A stretch of DNA of 64,000 bases from Bryum argenteum (GCA_037043015.1 CM073321.1:39142420-39206419), one strand, 5' to 3'. Positions 10,773 through 21,720 are shown, numbered from the stretch's first letter. Translations and numbers: made by a program. The notes: generated from the letters alone by a model not told the origin.

Positions 10773-11865
10773 GACATATACCAGTCACATGGAAGCCAAT
10801 TGGGAAGGTATTGAATACCGACGAAATCCAGATCTTTGGGCTGAAGGTGCGGACCTTCTAGGGGAGAGTAGGGAATATTACGGTGAAGAAGATGCAATGG
10901 ACGATGACCAAGAGCCAATCCGTTGGGGTGCTAGAGCATGGAGTACAAGTCCTACTTGTCGCATTCCATTGCCCGACAATCGCCCCGATGTCGGCATCAA
11001 TCAAGCGCGGATTAGAGTATCGGATTCGGAAAACAAAGATTCAGATCATGGGCTAGATCGTGAAGCAAATCAAACCATACCCGCTCATGATGTCAACTAC
11101 AACCACCCCTCTTTCGGAAACAATGAGGACAATGAGCAGAACGAGGGAGAAGATGGCACAATTGGTACAAGTGGAACTCCCAATACCAATACAACAATTG
11201 TGGATCGTTTTGAAGATGTGGCCCTGCGAGAAGTGGGAAGCAGCCCGATTGCATCAAGATTGGGAGGGATTGGGAGAACTATTACACCCGTTGTTGCGCC
11301 CCAATGTCTTGATCCGAATCTCAGTAGGATTCACGATGCATTCGAATTCACCGATCATGTTGACCCAATGCACGCGGATATTCCGGTCTCCAGAACAGTC
11401 TCTGGGCTAAATACACCTACACCAAATACTAGTGGAGGAGCAACAAATGCTAGTGGAAGAGCTTCGCAATCTGATGGGTCCCGTGGGAGGCCTCCTATTA
11501 TCCCTAGGCCCGGTATCCATCATCCAATGGGACAATACCACCAAGCACGTGGAAGAAACAAAGGTAGAGGACATGGAGGAACTAACACTCCTAGCGGAAA
11601 CATAGACCGCAGAGGGTTTGGAGGCTCAACATCTACTACAAAACGGATACGGCCTAGAGGCATTGCACACACTGTAGATGGAGGGGGACAGAATGTTGGC
11701 AATGTCTTGTCTTCCAGGCCTAGCAGACGTTCTTCATTAGGAATAGGGGGGAGGAACCCAAACACGGTAATTGAACCATTCGTGGACACATATGTTCCAG
11801 GTTGCACTTCATCAACACGAGCTTTTGTTGTTCCTAGAGGACCGCTGGTGAATTCGGATGGGTAG
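10771..11865 (+). CDS. unrecognised Gly/Asn/Arg-rich protein (about 357-364 aa)
   Basis: The frame is uninterrupted and starts at ATG 10771 or, just after the G-tract, ATG 10792. The first half is acidic, rich in Asp, Glu and Asn (EDAMDDDQEPIRWG). The second half is Gly, Arg and Ser rich (GRGHGGTNTPSG, RPSRRSSLGIGGR), like an RNA-binding disordered tail. No catalytic motif is seen. Its composition resembles the tail of the minus-strand protein at 24079-25298. A GT at the end (SDG, then GTAGTT at 11862) could be a splice donor toward the exon at 13195, but the phase does not fit cleanly. It is the longest undamaged frame in this element. Confidence 0.5.
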   Translation: MTYTSHMEANWEGIEYRRNPDLWAEGADLLGESREYYGEEDAMDDDQEPIRWGARAWSTSPTCRIPLPDNRPDVGINQARIRVSDSENKDSDHGLDREANQTIPAHDVNYNHPSFGNNEDNEQNEGEDGTIGTSGTPNTNTTIVDRFEDVALREVGSSPIASRLGGIGRTITPVVAPQCLDPNLSRIHDAFEFTDHVDPMHADIPVSRTVSGLNTPTPNTSGGATNASGRASQSDGSRGRPPIIPRPGIHHPMGQYHQARGRNKGRGHGGTNTPSGNIDRRGFGGSTSTTKRIRPRGIAHTVDGGGQNVGNVLSSRPSRRSSLGIGGRNPNTVIEPFVDTYVPGCTSSTRAFVVPRGPLVNSDG

Positions 11866-13194
11866 TTGTGAGCCAAAAAACCACCATGGAGTGGCTTTTG
11901 GTCACAAGGGGATTGACAAGAACAACACATGAAGAGAGGAACAATGGAGAAGAGAAGACGAGACGAAATGAAGAAGAAACAACGGGAAGTGAAGAAGAAA
12001 ACCCCCGCCGGCCTCCTTTTAACCCTCTTCCGGTTTCTAGCTTGCCATCGCTTCATCTTAGCTCTGATTTCGGCGTGCCATAGCTTTTTGGAAAGCTAAG
12101 TCAATTTTGCACTCACCTGCAAAATCTCAGAAGCATAGGATCAAAGCCCGTGGACTCATGGCCAAAATACCGGGGCCTACTTCTTTTAACCGCCGGCACG
12201 AAAACCCTTCAACATCCCCAACTTTGGAGGGGTGTTTCTTACTACCGTTGGAAAGCTCTACTTACAAGCTACCTACCACAAAAATCTCAATCAATTTGAA
12301 GAATATTTGGGCAATTGATGAGGGAAAGACCGAGAGCCATTTGATGGGGATTGAGAGAATTGAGTGAAAGGGGCCCACGGCCTCCTTTTACCAACAACTA
12401 AGCAATTCAAGAAGAAATCAAAAGAAACAAAATTGAGAAGGAGGTCGACCTGCCTTCCTACTCCTACTCTAACTAAACATTACAAAGAAAAAGAGGTAGA
12501 CAAACAAGATATGAGACAAACAAGATGGAGGAGAAGGAGGCCCATGTCCTTCCTTCTCCTACTCTAACTAGATTGAGTAGGTGATGATATCTTGGAAACA
12601 AGCTATTAAGTACAAGATGAAAGCCGCCAAAGAGGCGGCTCACCCTAAAGCCTAACTAAGGCCTAAGCCCTAACTAAAGCCTCCATGAATGAAAAACCGC
12701 CACTTCACGCGCTCCGTCCATGAAGCCTCCATTCCATCAACCACTTCATCAATGGATGTAGCCTCACATGCTACCACAAGGTTAGATGGATTAGACTTAC
12801 AACAATAAAATTTCAAACACAAAATGGACATCAAAGACTAGTTGTACAAAGCCCATGGTAAAACGCTCAATTCTAATTTAAGCAACTAACCCTATTTCTA
12901 ATTTAGGATTCACTAGGGGGAATTTTTCCTCCTCTAGTTCTTCTCCATCATCAATTGGATCCACTAGGGGGAATTTTTCCTCCTCTAGTCCTTCCACACC
13001 CTAAAGCTTAAATTAGTCTTAAGCGTCCCATCAAAGGCCTTGCAACAACTAACCCCTAATATACAAATTGCATTCAAAACTAAATCATTGTATATTCATC
13101 AATTTACCTCAAGATGTCATGGTTTGCAAACACTTCATTGATAAAAGTCATTATTAACAACACTTAAACAAGAGAGCGCTCTCACGCTGTCACA
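11866..13194. other. spacer or long intron, no gene seen
   Basis: Short frames here have no recognisable content. The region may be an intron between 10771-11865 and 13195-13473. It contains the paired palindromes at 12911-12989. Confidence 0.4.
12911..12989. repeat. two tandem CACTA-tip-like palindromes
   Basis: CACTAGGGGGAATTTTTCCT continuing to CCTCTAGT occurs at 12911-12938 and again at 12962-12989, 51 bp apart. Each half resembles the family tip CACTAGAGGAAAA and its complement TTTTCCTCTAGTG set head to head. Confidence 0.7.
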
Positions 13195-13473
13195 GGAGTG
13201 TTATAGAGCAAAGAGACACAAGGTTATTAGACTTGAGGAAAACCTATACGGTGAGAAAATAGCCCTTCTCCGCAATGAGTCTACTTGTTTTTCAAGTGGT
13301 AGCGACGACGACGATGATATTGAACGTGGCAACAACGACGACGATGATGGTGACCCACAGTGCGATGAGGCGCCTGATAATGATGACGTTGTTATCCAAG
13401 ACCTGATCCGAGATTCTAACATGGAGGGTACATCCACTGAAAGGGTGCGGCGATCAAATCGCTTTAATAATTA
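13195..13473 (+). CDS. C-terminal exon of an acidic protein
   Basis: An AG acceptor at 13194 (TCACAG) opens a frame of about 92 residues that ends with TAG at 13471. It starts basic (YRAKRHKVIRLEENLYGEK), becomes strongly acidic (two Asp runs), and ends RVRRSNRFNN. It has no start of its own and is probably the last exon of a cargo gene, perhaps that at 10771. The duplicated 3' flank follows it at 13730. Confidence 0.4.
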
Positions 13474-13729
13474 GAATGGACTTATATTATCTATTTGGGT
13501 ATTTTAGAACTTCTCATCATTATTGTAGTCTTTATTAGACACTATTATTAGTCTATTATAGTGCATAAGTTTATAAATAAATAGAGAAGTTCAGATTATG
13601 TGTTGTGGGAATTTATATAATTTCCTTATATCTACGTTGTATCGTTATTCACTATGAATTATATTATATCATATTATTATTCATGATTTCTACTTTTTAC
13701 TGCATTACATTCGCCTTATGTATAAAAAA

Positions 13730-13915
13730 TAAGGCAATTTCTCTTATTTGATGCATGTGTACTTCGTCCTATGACATATTAATTGCATTGTTTTTATTTG
13801 AGTCCACATACTTACTTATTCCCACCCCTCCTCACTCGTCCAACTGCTCATATGCATACCTTGCCAAATACCACTCAACCTATGCATGAATCAGTTTGTA
13901 AATACTACGATATTT
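13730..13915 (+). repeat. 3'-flank repeat, copy 2
   Basis: Direct copy of 8487-8645, longer by an insertion of about 30 bp (CACCCCTCCTCACTCG area). As in copy 1, an A-rich then C-rich tract follows. Confidence 0.8.
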
Positions 13916-13987
13916 CTATTTAATGAAATTTTCAAAAAAAAAAAAAAAATCTCAAAAAAATTTTAAAAAAATAAAATGAAAACGCAG

Positions 13988-14575
13988 CAACCACCTTTAC
14001 CCTTTCCCCTAAACCCCCCCTTACTCCCCCCTTACCCCCTCTCCTACCCCCTCCCCTACCCCCCCCTCCTAATCCACCTTATCCCCTTACCCTCCTCTAA
14101 CCCACCTTACCCCCTTACCTCCCCAAATCCACCATACCCCCCTCTAACCCACCTTACCCCCTTACTCCCCTACCCCCAACCTCCTTCCCCCTCCCCCTTT
14201 ACACCCCCTAACCCACTATACCCCCTTACCCCCCTACCCCCAACCTCCTTCCCCCGCCCTACCTCCCCCTCCCCCCCTTTACGCCCCCTAACCCACTATA
14301 CCCCCTCTAACCCACCTTACCCCCCCCTAAACCCCCTCCCCCGCCCTACCCCGTCCCTCCCCCGCCTTGCCCCCCCCTCCCCCACCTTGCCCCCCCCTCC
14401 CCCTCCCCCGCCCTACTCCCCCCTCCCCCGCCCTACCCCCCCATCCCCTCCTTTACCCCCCCTAATCCACCATACTCCCTCCTAACCTCCCTCCTCCGCC
14501 CTACCCGCCTTCCCCTGCCCTACCTCCCCCTCTCTCGCCCCCTGCCCCCTTCCCCCCCCCCCCACCCGCCCCGCC
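13988..14575 (+). repeat. 590-bp C-rich tract near the right end
   Basis: Imperfect repeats of CCCCCTTACCCCCCTA type cover almost 600 bp. Short AGTTCACCCGCCCC repeats follow at 14580-14660. It is the strand mirror of the G-rich tract near the left end. Confidence 0.85.
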
Positions 14576-14579
14576 ACCA

Positions 14580-15272
14580 AAGTTCACCCGCCCCCTCAAA
14601 AGTTCACCCGCCCCTTCTAAAGTTCACCCGTCCCCTAAAAAGTTCACCCGCCCTAACAAAATTTTACCCGCCATGGCACAATTTCATCCGCCCCGACGCC
14701 ACGATGGACTTACACGTCACATCCTACGTGGCTTTTTACTGCAAAGTTTCTTACCCATGAAAAAATTACACGCCTCCTACTATCAAGGTGGGCGGGCACG
14801 CCCGTCCGTCCGGGACAACTCGTACGTCCGTTTTGTCCGCTCGATTGCCTCAACACGCCCGATATGACAACCTTTTATGTGTCGCATGGATGTTGTGTCA
14901 AGCTTGACACAATGTTTTGTACATTTTGACATTATTAAACATGTGTGTTGCAGATTCTAACGTGATTATATGTATGGTGACATGCGCAACGTCACTAGTG
15001 ATGAATCTAATTTCCTTCTTTGTGTCTCAAGTGACACCACGCACTGTTCAGTTTGACACATAGTTAGCATTCTAAATGGCACATGTAGACAATCATTAAC
15101 ATGAACGACAATGTCATCCATAACGTTACAAGACACGATCTATGACGCATGTCAAACGTCATGCATAACACACTATGTCATAAAATAGAAGGCAACATAA
15201 CGTGTATTACTAACGTCACTCAGACGTTCAAAGATACACATAAAGGCTACCGTGGATCAGAATGCTAGCAAA
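14580..15272. promoter_or_regulatory. right subterminal repeat region of the large CACTA-like element
   Basis: Rich in GTCACTA, AACGTCA and GACGCATGTCA motifs. The part at 14782-14890 is an inverted relative of 6160-6260. These motifs are the likely binding sites of the family's TNPA-type protein, by analogy with En/Spm. Confidence 0.5.
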
Positions 15273-15463
15273 CACCACTAGTGAAAATGCCTTAGTCCAC
15301 AACTCTACATCTCGGAAAGACTGTTTTCCATGGGTTTCGGATGTCCGTCACGTGAGGGGCTGCCGATTCACGGATTCTTCTTAATCTGCACAGCCCACAT
15401 CATCGAGCTACTTAGTCGTATGTTAATTTGAATACACCATCAATTGAAACACCGTTAAAGAGG

Positions 15464-15700
15464 TTATGGATTGAACATACCTTTTTGATGCTCTTTATCT
15501 TCTTTGTCATCTTCGGAGATGTCAACTTTTCTGAACCCCCACCTCTGTCCTATATATACAATGGATGGATCATCACAAGGGTAGAAGAAAGCAACAGCTT
15601 GCACCAACGCCTTCAAATGGTTAGTATCTTTCACTGCTGCCCGTGATCTACTCGTCGAAGACAATAATCGAGACGGGTTGACGTGCGTATTGGAATACAC
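15464..15700 (-). CDS. probable downstream exon of the TNPA-like gene
   Basis: A minus-strand frame of about 78 residues (SRAAVKDTNHLKALVQAV, VDISEDDKEDKEHQK) ends at a GTATGTT donor just past the Lys codon (about 15483). It lies on the far side of the inserted CACTA element from the main TNPA-like exons and shares their strand. Another acceptor (GCTGTGCAG) is seen near 15395 on the same strand. Linkage to the TNPA-like gene is inferred. Confidence 0.35.
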   Translation of the reverse strand: MYSNTHVNPSRLLSSTSRSRAAVKDTNHLKALVQAVAFFYPCDDPSIVYIGQRWGFRKVDISEDDKEDKEHQKGMFNP

Positions 15701-15727
15701 AGCTAGAAACTAATTTCAATTGTAAAT

Positions 15728-18233
15728 CACTAGAGGAAAAGAGGGTCTGCGGACATTGTTTTTAACGTTGTTTTTAAGGCGGTTTAACGTAGTTTAACGC
15801 GGACATAAAAAGTGACGCAAATAAATCGAAAATGTCACGGACGTCTTTTGAGTTTAACGTGTAGTGTTAAAACATGTTAACGGGGACACCTGATTAAACA
15901 TGCTATGTTAGATTGGCGTTATTCCAGTTGGGGGAAGTTACCTAGGGTCAATAACTTGGTAAGTAAATTACTTTCTACGTCAGCTTTTCCCGCGTTTGTA
16001 CATGCCACGTGGGACAAGTTTTCATCCTTGTGATGGATGAAATCTGATCTGATGTGGCATCGGAAAGCTGACGTGGCATTTGAATATAGATGGCTGAGAT
16101 CGTGACACGTGGCCACATCCTGGAATGTGAAAGAAGTTTGGAGTTTGTCTCAAAAGAAACAGGAGATAGTGTCCACATTGACGTTGAGGAACACTTGTAT
16201 CCTCTGTTTTAATGCGATTTCCAAAACGTCCTTAGACGTTGTTAATATTGTTAAACACAAATGTCGTTTGTTTTAACGCGTTTCGGATGTGTCTTTAGAC
16301 GTAGGGTGACATTCACGTTATCAAGTTATGTGTCAAAAGAAACAGAGCCTCGTGTCAAAGTTGACGCACTTAAACATGAATGTCATGTGTTTTAGCGTGT
16401 TTCGAGTAAAGAGACAAGACGTAGGATGACGTTTGCCACGTCATCCATTCGACGCAATTCGATGGCAGACGTGTGTCAAAAGAAACACAACATGACACAA
16501 TATGACGGAAATGAAAACGTTAAAAGTGACGTTACATGACACATTCGATAACGTTAATGCAACGTCAAATATAACACACTTTGACAGAAACATACACGAA
16601 ATGGAGTGCAATATGAAGCTGGTCAGTGCTTTTGCTGTATTAGATGGAAAATTAGCCACTGATACAAAGTCGCGAGTATTGAGTAGCATAAAGCATAAAG
16701 GCTACATGTATGTGCTATGTGATAAGGTGCTCCTTGCGTTATACTACGTCAAAAGTGACGCGCTGGCGTTAAACCTGCGTCAATAGTGACGCATTCACGT
16801 ACCCTATATGATGGCGTCTCCAAAAACAGTGTTTAACACAACATATGTCACTTTTGACGCGCGCATCACTTTTGATGCAGAAACCCTAGCCGCCGTAGAG
16901 TGACTTTCTAGGTTTTTTCATGCTAGATTGTTCTTGATCTGCACAACACACATTACCACGGACACGCTGAATTTAATAAGTCACGTCATGCAATCAAACT
17001 GGGATAGACATCATCACGATGCAACTCTTGAACAACCTAAGAAACAACCTAAGAAAGAAGATAAACTTGTAAAACTTCAACACCTCTACAACTCATACTT
17101 TAACAATCTAACATGTTAATTTCTAAAACTGTAGAACTCTAACACAAAGTGTGTAGAAATGAAAGCAAAAGTGAGATCCTAGCTTATATCTTGCCTAAAA
17201 GTACCATGACCTAACTATGGCGGCTAACCCTAGCCGCCTCTGTTCATCCACCATGATGAAAGTCATCCCACGGGATGGACTAAAGTACGTTATTCTAGAC
17301 GTCATGCTAGACGTCTTTCTTCACATGCTTGTGTTAATGTGATCATGGTTAAAGTGACAACGTTTACGTTATACAAGTAACACGACGTCACTAATGACTC
17401 ACTGGCGTTAACCATGCGTCAATAGAAACGCATGCATGATGACATTTTTGGGATCAGTGCTTAACACATCTTATGTCTTTTTAGACACGTGCGTCAATTT
17501 TGTCGCATGACAAACCCTAGCCGCCGTAGGTCAAACCTAACCCTAAAGCACAGATTAAAATAATATATGTTACTTTTGACATTCATGTCACCATTGACAC
17601 TCTCTTGGATCACTAACCAAGTCAAACCCTAACAGCCACGTCACCCTATCATAAATGCTCTTGACACGTAAGCTATGTCATTACGTTTCTTTAAACACAC
17701 GTAGACACAATTGTGCGTCAAAATAAACGCCAACGTCACTATTGACATCCACGTGGGACAAACACCAACTTGTTCTAGTCACCCCTATCCTCTACACAAG
17801 CCTTCCACATCACCAAGGCATTTCACGTAGGATTTATGAATATGTCAAAAGTAAAACACTAAACGTCGCCCATGTCACTTTAAACGTCATCAATGTTAAA
17901 AGAAACGTGCTGACGTGGATCATGAATATATTTAATCATTTAAATATTACTATAGGGTAAAAAATGAAGTGCTAAAGTTACCCCCCCAGGGGCGTACATG
18001 TCAACGTTGACGTGGTTTCGTTCGTTTTAACGCGGTTCTCTTCTTCCAAAATTCATGAGTGTTACTATGACACTCGCTGTTAATCCATAGTCTATAGTGA
18101 CGGAAGTATGTTAAACTGATTAACATGCAGAAAGTCACTGTGGTCAAGTTACCCACACTAATTTTGACTAGTCTGGGTAAACGTCACTTTTGACGCAAAA
18201 TATCGCTGGACAAATCACTGTTTTCCTCTAGTG
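15728..18233. mobile_element. non-autonomous CACTA element, 2506 bp, complete
   Basis: The ends are perfect 13-bp inverted repeats, CACTAGAGGAAAA at 15728 and TTTTCCTCTAGTG ending at 18233. The target duplication is AAT at 15725-15727 and 18234-18236. The 3-bp duplication and the CACTA tip define the CACTA (En/Spm) superfamily. The inside is packed with TGACGC, AACGTC and GTGTCAAA motifs and has no credible gene. It lies just downstream of a splice-donor-like CAGGTAAGG (minus strand, about 18255), so it may sit in an intron of the TNPA-like gene. Confidence 0.92.
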
Positions 18234-18281
18234 AATTGAGGATCAATCTGCATGTCTACCTTACCTGTAAGCCTTGAGGGA

Positions 18282-21227
18282 AAATGCGCTATGTCACATC
18301 TAACGCTTCATCAAATGCGACTCTCTTGCGGGTGTTGGAGGCATCCTTCTTCATCTTAGCTCGCTTCTTCTTTTCTTTTGGTGGTGATGCGACCTTCTTC
18401 TCTATTGATGGAGAAGGAGCCTTCTTTTCCTTCATAGGAGATTTCCCCTTCTTTGCTCCGGCTCGGGTTGTTGTCCTCTACTCCTGATGCTGAATTTTGG
18501 GCGGGCTTTTTTTAACGGCCTCCGTAGGCGGTGCTTCAGAGTCTACTTGAGCACGCATTAAGTTACTGCAGCGCCACCATATGATATAGCCATTCAACGG
18601 CTTGCTTCAAACTGAGGACGTTGTCCTCCTCTAGTGGGCATTGCAGCTCATGGTCGTCTTTCAAGCTAGTCTGTACCTGCACGGAGTATTTGTCCTCTTC
18701 AAGCGTCTTGCAATGGACAGACTCACCAGCCATGCCGTGCAGCACTCCTGTGCCAACTATGCCGGCCAAGGGGTCGTCATGGGGGGGCACTGAGCAACAA
18801 GACAGACATCCTTTTTGAGAATCCACCCGACAATACTTGCAATTTACTTGCCCAAATCCAAAAAAGTAACCTTAGTATCATTCACTGAAACATCACTTGA
18901 AACGCAAGTTATGTGATGCAAAACCTGAATTTCTTAACAACAAGAAGGTATTTGATGTTAGTAAAAACGCTCTCTTATTTCACTTGAGACAGAATTTGTG
19001 CCATGAGATAGGAAGAGTTGTGTCACCTGAAGCGCGTCTTTGTTTCATTCACATAAAAATTAAGGACAATAAAAAAAAGCTGCTTATATCATTGGAGACA
19101 TATTTCTTTGTCTATTGTGACGCACAATAATGTCATTTAAGACGCCAAATAATGTCATGCATGACGCAGAATTCTGTCAATTGTTGGGGAGCTTTGGCGC
19201 CTGCTCTCCGACGTCCACAAGGGGCTTCGGAGACTGTACAAGTTCTTCCCCTGGTGTCTGCAAAGAGATCGGCCTCGGACGAGATCGATGTTGTTGTTTC
19301 TTGGGGAGACTCAGTTTGAGCCATGCGGGCGTCTTCTGCATTGGTGAAGGTGTGGTCCTCGCGTTTTTAGCAATTAACTCTCTCACAATGTCCTCCACCT
19401 TCTTCAACCTTTCGTCTTGAGCTGCACACAACACTTCAATCCAGTCCATCCGGGAATCATCCTGGGCATTTGACTTCCGCTTCTTTGCCATGATGCAGGC
19501 ATCCATTTCCGCTTGCCTCATTGCCTTCACCTTCATGGAAATTTCCGCAGTTGTTGGCTTTTGTACGTATCTTAAAGTCTGTCGCATGAGTCCACAGGCT
19601 GTTAGTTATTGGCCAAAAAACCACATTTGTCCCACTCCAACTTTGTTAATTAGTACGAACATTGAACTGGTTTAAACACGAGTTTCTGACACAGGCATGT
19701 TATTTGTAACGTGTTCAAACGCAGTTTCCCGTCACCTGAAATGAAGTTTTTTGCAAGAAACGCAATCTGACGTTATAAAAAACGCAAAGCCATGCAACTT
19801 GATATGTGTGCGTCATAAGAAATACAATGAGACGTGATAAGAAATGCGTAGTTACAGAACTTGACATGCGTGAGTCATAAATAACATATCCGAAAGCTCA
19901 AAATAAACACAAACTCATGTCAATACAGCACGTACTGTCATACACTAGCATGTTTGCTGAGGTCTGAATGAAAACCTCTACCAGCCTCCGATCAGCATCA
20001 AAGTAAATATACACATTGTTGTCATGCCCATTCTTCTACAATAAGGTGCAAAAATTTCACCAAATGGACAGCCAAAACTCACCTTTGCAGCTCTGTAGAA
20101 ACAACAACAAGCTGGTCATGGCACCTAATTGGGACATTCCGTTACAGTCGCTTTCAGCTCACAAAGTACTGACATTAGAGAAGTACTACACAAAGTACTA
20201 CACATTTCTAACCTTTCTGCATTGTCACTGAACTTTCCAGAGTTGAGGCCGCCTCTAAGGATTGTTTCCATGAGTTACCAGTCTTGGACGGCCTCCCCAG
20301 CGAAATGCTTGACATGATCTGCGACTTTTACTACACTGTTGGATCTTACTGCATCTCAACCAATTTGTCCCAATAACGCTGGGCGATGTCGGTTGGCTTT
20401 GCGGCTCCCTCCTTAATCAACTTATTGATTTGATACTTGAGCCGCGTCACACACCTTGGCATTTTCTTGTTAAACCACTTCACACTGAGTTCGTTGGTGC
20501 CTCCATAGAAATCAAATTCACGAGTCAATCATTGGATGAGGGCCCTCTTGGCTTCCTTCTCTTGCCCGTGCCAACCGGGTCGCATTGTTGGATTGAATTG
20601 CCGTCCAAACTTCTGCAACTCCCTGAAGAGAATGGGCTTGTAGGCTCCTACAAGTACGCCATGGCGATCCATCTTTGTGCGCAGCGGTTCCTTCTTTTTT
20701 GGGTCATCATCCTGTTCGTTCGCCTCCATCTCTTGATGTTCCTCTATTTCTCCACGATCAGAGTCGTCGTCATCTTCACTGCCCAAGTCCTCCGATGTTA
20801 ACAAGCGTAATGCAGCTGTTGACCCCGAGCTCTGCATCCTTGCTCAAGGCGTGGAAAGTGGCGGCCGAGAGCTGGACGACCGTCCAAACGGTGAGGAGGT
20901 GTCCATGTGTGCAGCGCCGCGCCATGGCGGTTTGAGCTCCTCGCTCAACTCCATCGACGCCCTATACAAAGCGCCTTTTCGCTTCACCATACGGGCCGGT
21001 TTGCGTCTGGACAGCCCCTCACCCCTCCCACTGGACTTCACCGTCACAGGTGGCCACTGAAATTGAGTCTCTCCACGGCGTTTGAGTAAATTGCTCGGCT
21101 TCTTCCCGCGCGCCTTCTTCCACTTCCGACCCTCCTCCTCGCTGTGCTCCTCCATCGAATTGTCTCGCGAAGATGACGAACACAGTGCTGCAAGTATCGA
21201 CGACACCAACACCTTGTTCCTCCGCAC
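18282..21227 (-). pseudogene. TNPA-like (En/Spm accessory transposase) protein gene, broken
   Basis: Parts in minus-strand order: 21227-20844, a basic N-terminus (RRKPARMVKRKGAL); 20837-20346, the DNA-binding-like part with MDRHGVLVGAYKPIL, FGRQFNP, VKWFNKKMPRC and DIAQRYWDKLVEMQ, ending at a GTAAGA donor; 19587-19177, a helical part (KPTTAEISMKVKAMRQAE, then a coiled coil DERLKKVEDIVRELIAKN); 18826-18563, a Cys- and acid-containing part; and about 18485-18286, a Lys-rich end (KKGKSPMKEKKAPSPS). The W, KF, P and W-D-x-L-V spacing is what one expects of plant TNPA-type proteins, which bind subterminal repeats. There is one frame change near 20840 and one stop near 20529. It could have bound the TGACGC motifs of its neighbours. 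Confidence 0.55.
19590..20345. other. probable intron of the TNPA-like gene
   Basis: Non-coding in the minus frame used by the gene. It has AACGTG/GACGTTAT motifs like the neighbouring elements. Confidence 0.35.
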
Positions 21228-21446
21228 GTGTTTGCGTGCGTGCGTGCGTCAGCGACCGCCACTGTTGGAAAAGCTCGTGCGTCTCTCTGTGTTTCTGTTA
21301 GAAAAAAATTATAGTTTATTATTGACGTCCACCTAAATGTGAGCAATGACGACTAACGTCGCTTTTGATGGTTACGAATCTCTAAACTCTCCCCAACTAG
21401 CAGTCGATTGCGAAGCTCATCCCTCACCCTCTCAAACCACTAGCAC

Positions 21447-21720
21447 CAGGGAAGTCAATCCGGACATCTTGTGAGTTTCTTTTGATCGGACGGACGTCCG
21501 TGTGTCCGGACGACTGTCTAGAACCGTCCGGACGTCCGTCCGAGGGGGGTAAATCGGAATTACTATGACAGTAGTAAATTCTTTAACCGTCAGATCGTAT
21601 TGCCTGCGGCCGATCGGGCGACCGATCCGTCGGCTGTGACCGATCTGACGCCGTTGACTGGTCCGTCGGCCGTGGCCGATTGGACGGTCCTGGGCCGCCC
21701 ATTACAATGAAATGGTAACC
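21447..21720 (+). repeat. hAT-like left tip and CpG-rich subterminal array
   Basis: CAGGGAAGTCAATCCGGACA at 21447 is echoed in inverted orientation at the right side, where the reverse complement ending at 39557 reads CAGAAATGTCAAAATGGACG. Inward, GGACGTCCGTCCGAGGGGG (left) matches GGACGTCCGTACGAGGGGG (right, reversed), followed by GTAAAT and GATCGTATT in both. A CpG-rich array of CCGATCGG/CCGATC(T)GACG units fills 21600-21690. Confidence 0.55.

Larger units (their letters stand above)
5102..15280. mobile_element. large CACTA-like element carrying kinase-like and RING genes (right end uncertain)
   Basis: The left tip CACTAGAGGAAAACAG at 5102 matches the tip of the well-bounded element at 15728. 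The first ~850 bp, minus the MITE at 5162, is a diverged direct copy of 15728-16310. Both tip regions are packed with short TGACGC/AACGTC-type motifs, as expected of CACTA subterminal transposase-binding repeats. Sequence around 6160-6260 reappears inverted at about 14780-14890 (gggcacgcc, gtccgtccg, tatgacaacctt), so both flanks belong to one element. A palindromic CACTAGTG at 15273-15280 is a candidate right tip, but the flanking bases do not form a target duplication with the left side. Inside lie the kinase-like gene, the RING gene and the Gly/Asn-rich gene, separated by G-rich and C-rich tracts. No Tnp2 gene is inside. Confidence 0.5.

Noticed and set aside
10397-10918. Long Pro-, Ala- and Gly-rich frames on both strands
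   Set aside because: They are translations of the G-rich tract; composition alone explains them.
13976-14485. Pro/Leu-rich frame of 169 codons
   Set aside because: Translation of the C-rich tract with no non-repeat content.
18621-18636. CCTCCTCTAGTG as a second right tip of the CACTAGAGGAAAA family
   Set aside because: It lies in a coding part of the TNPA-like gene, has only a partial match and no target duplication.
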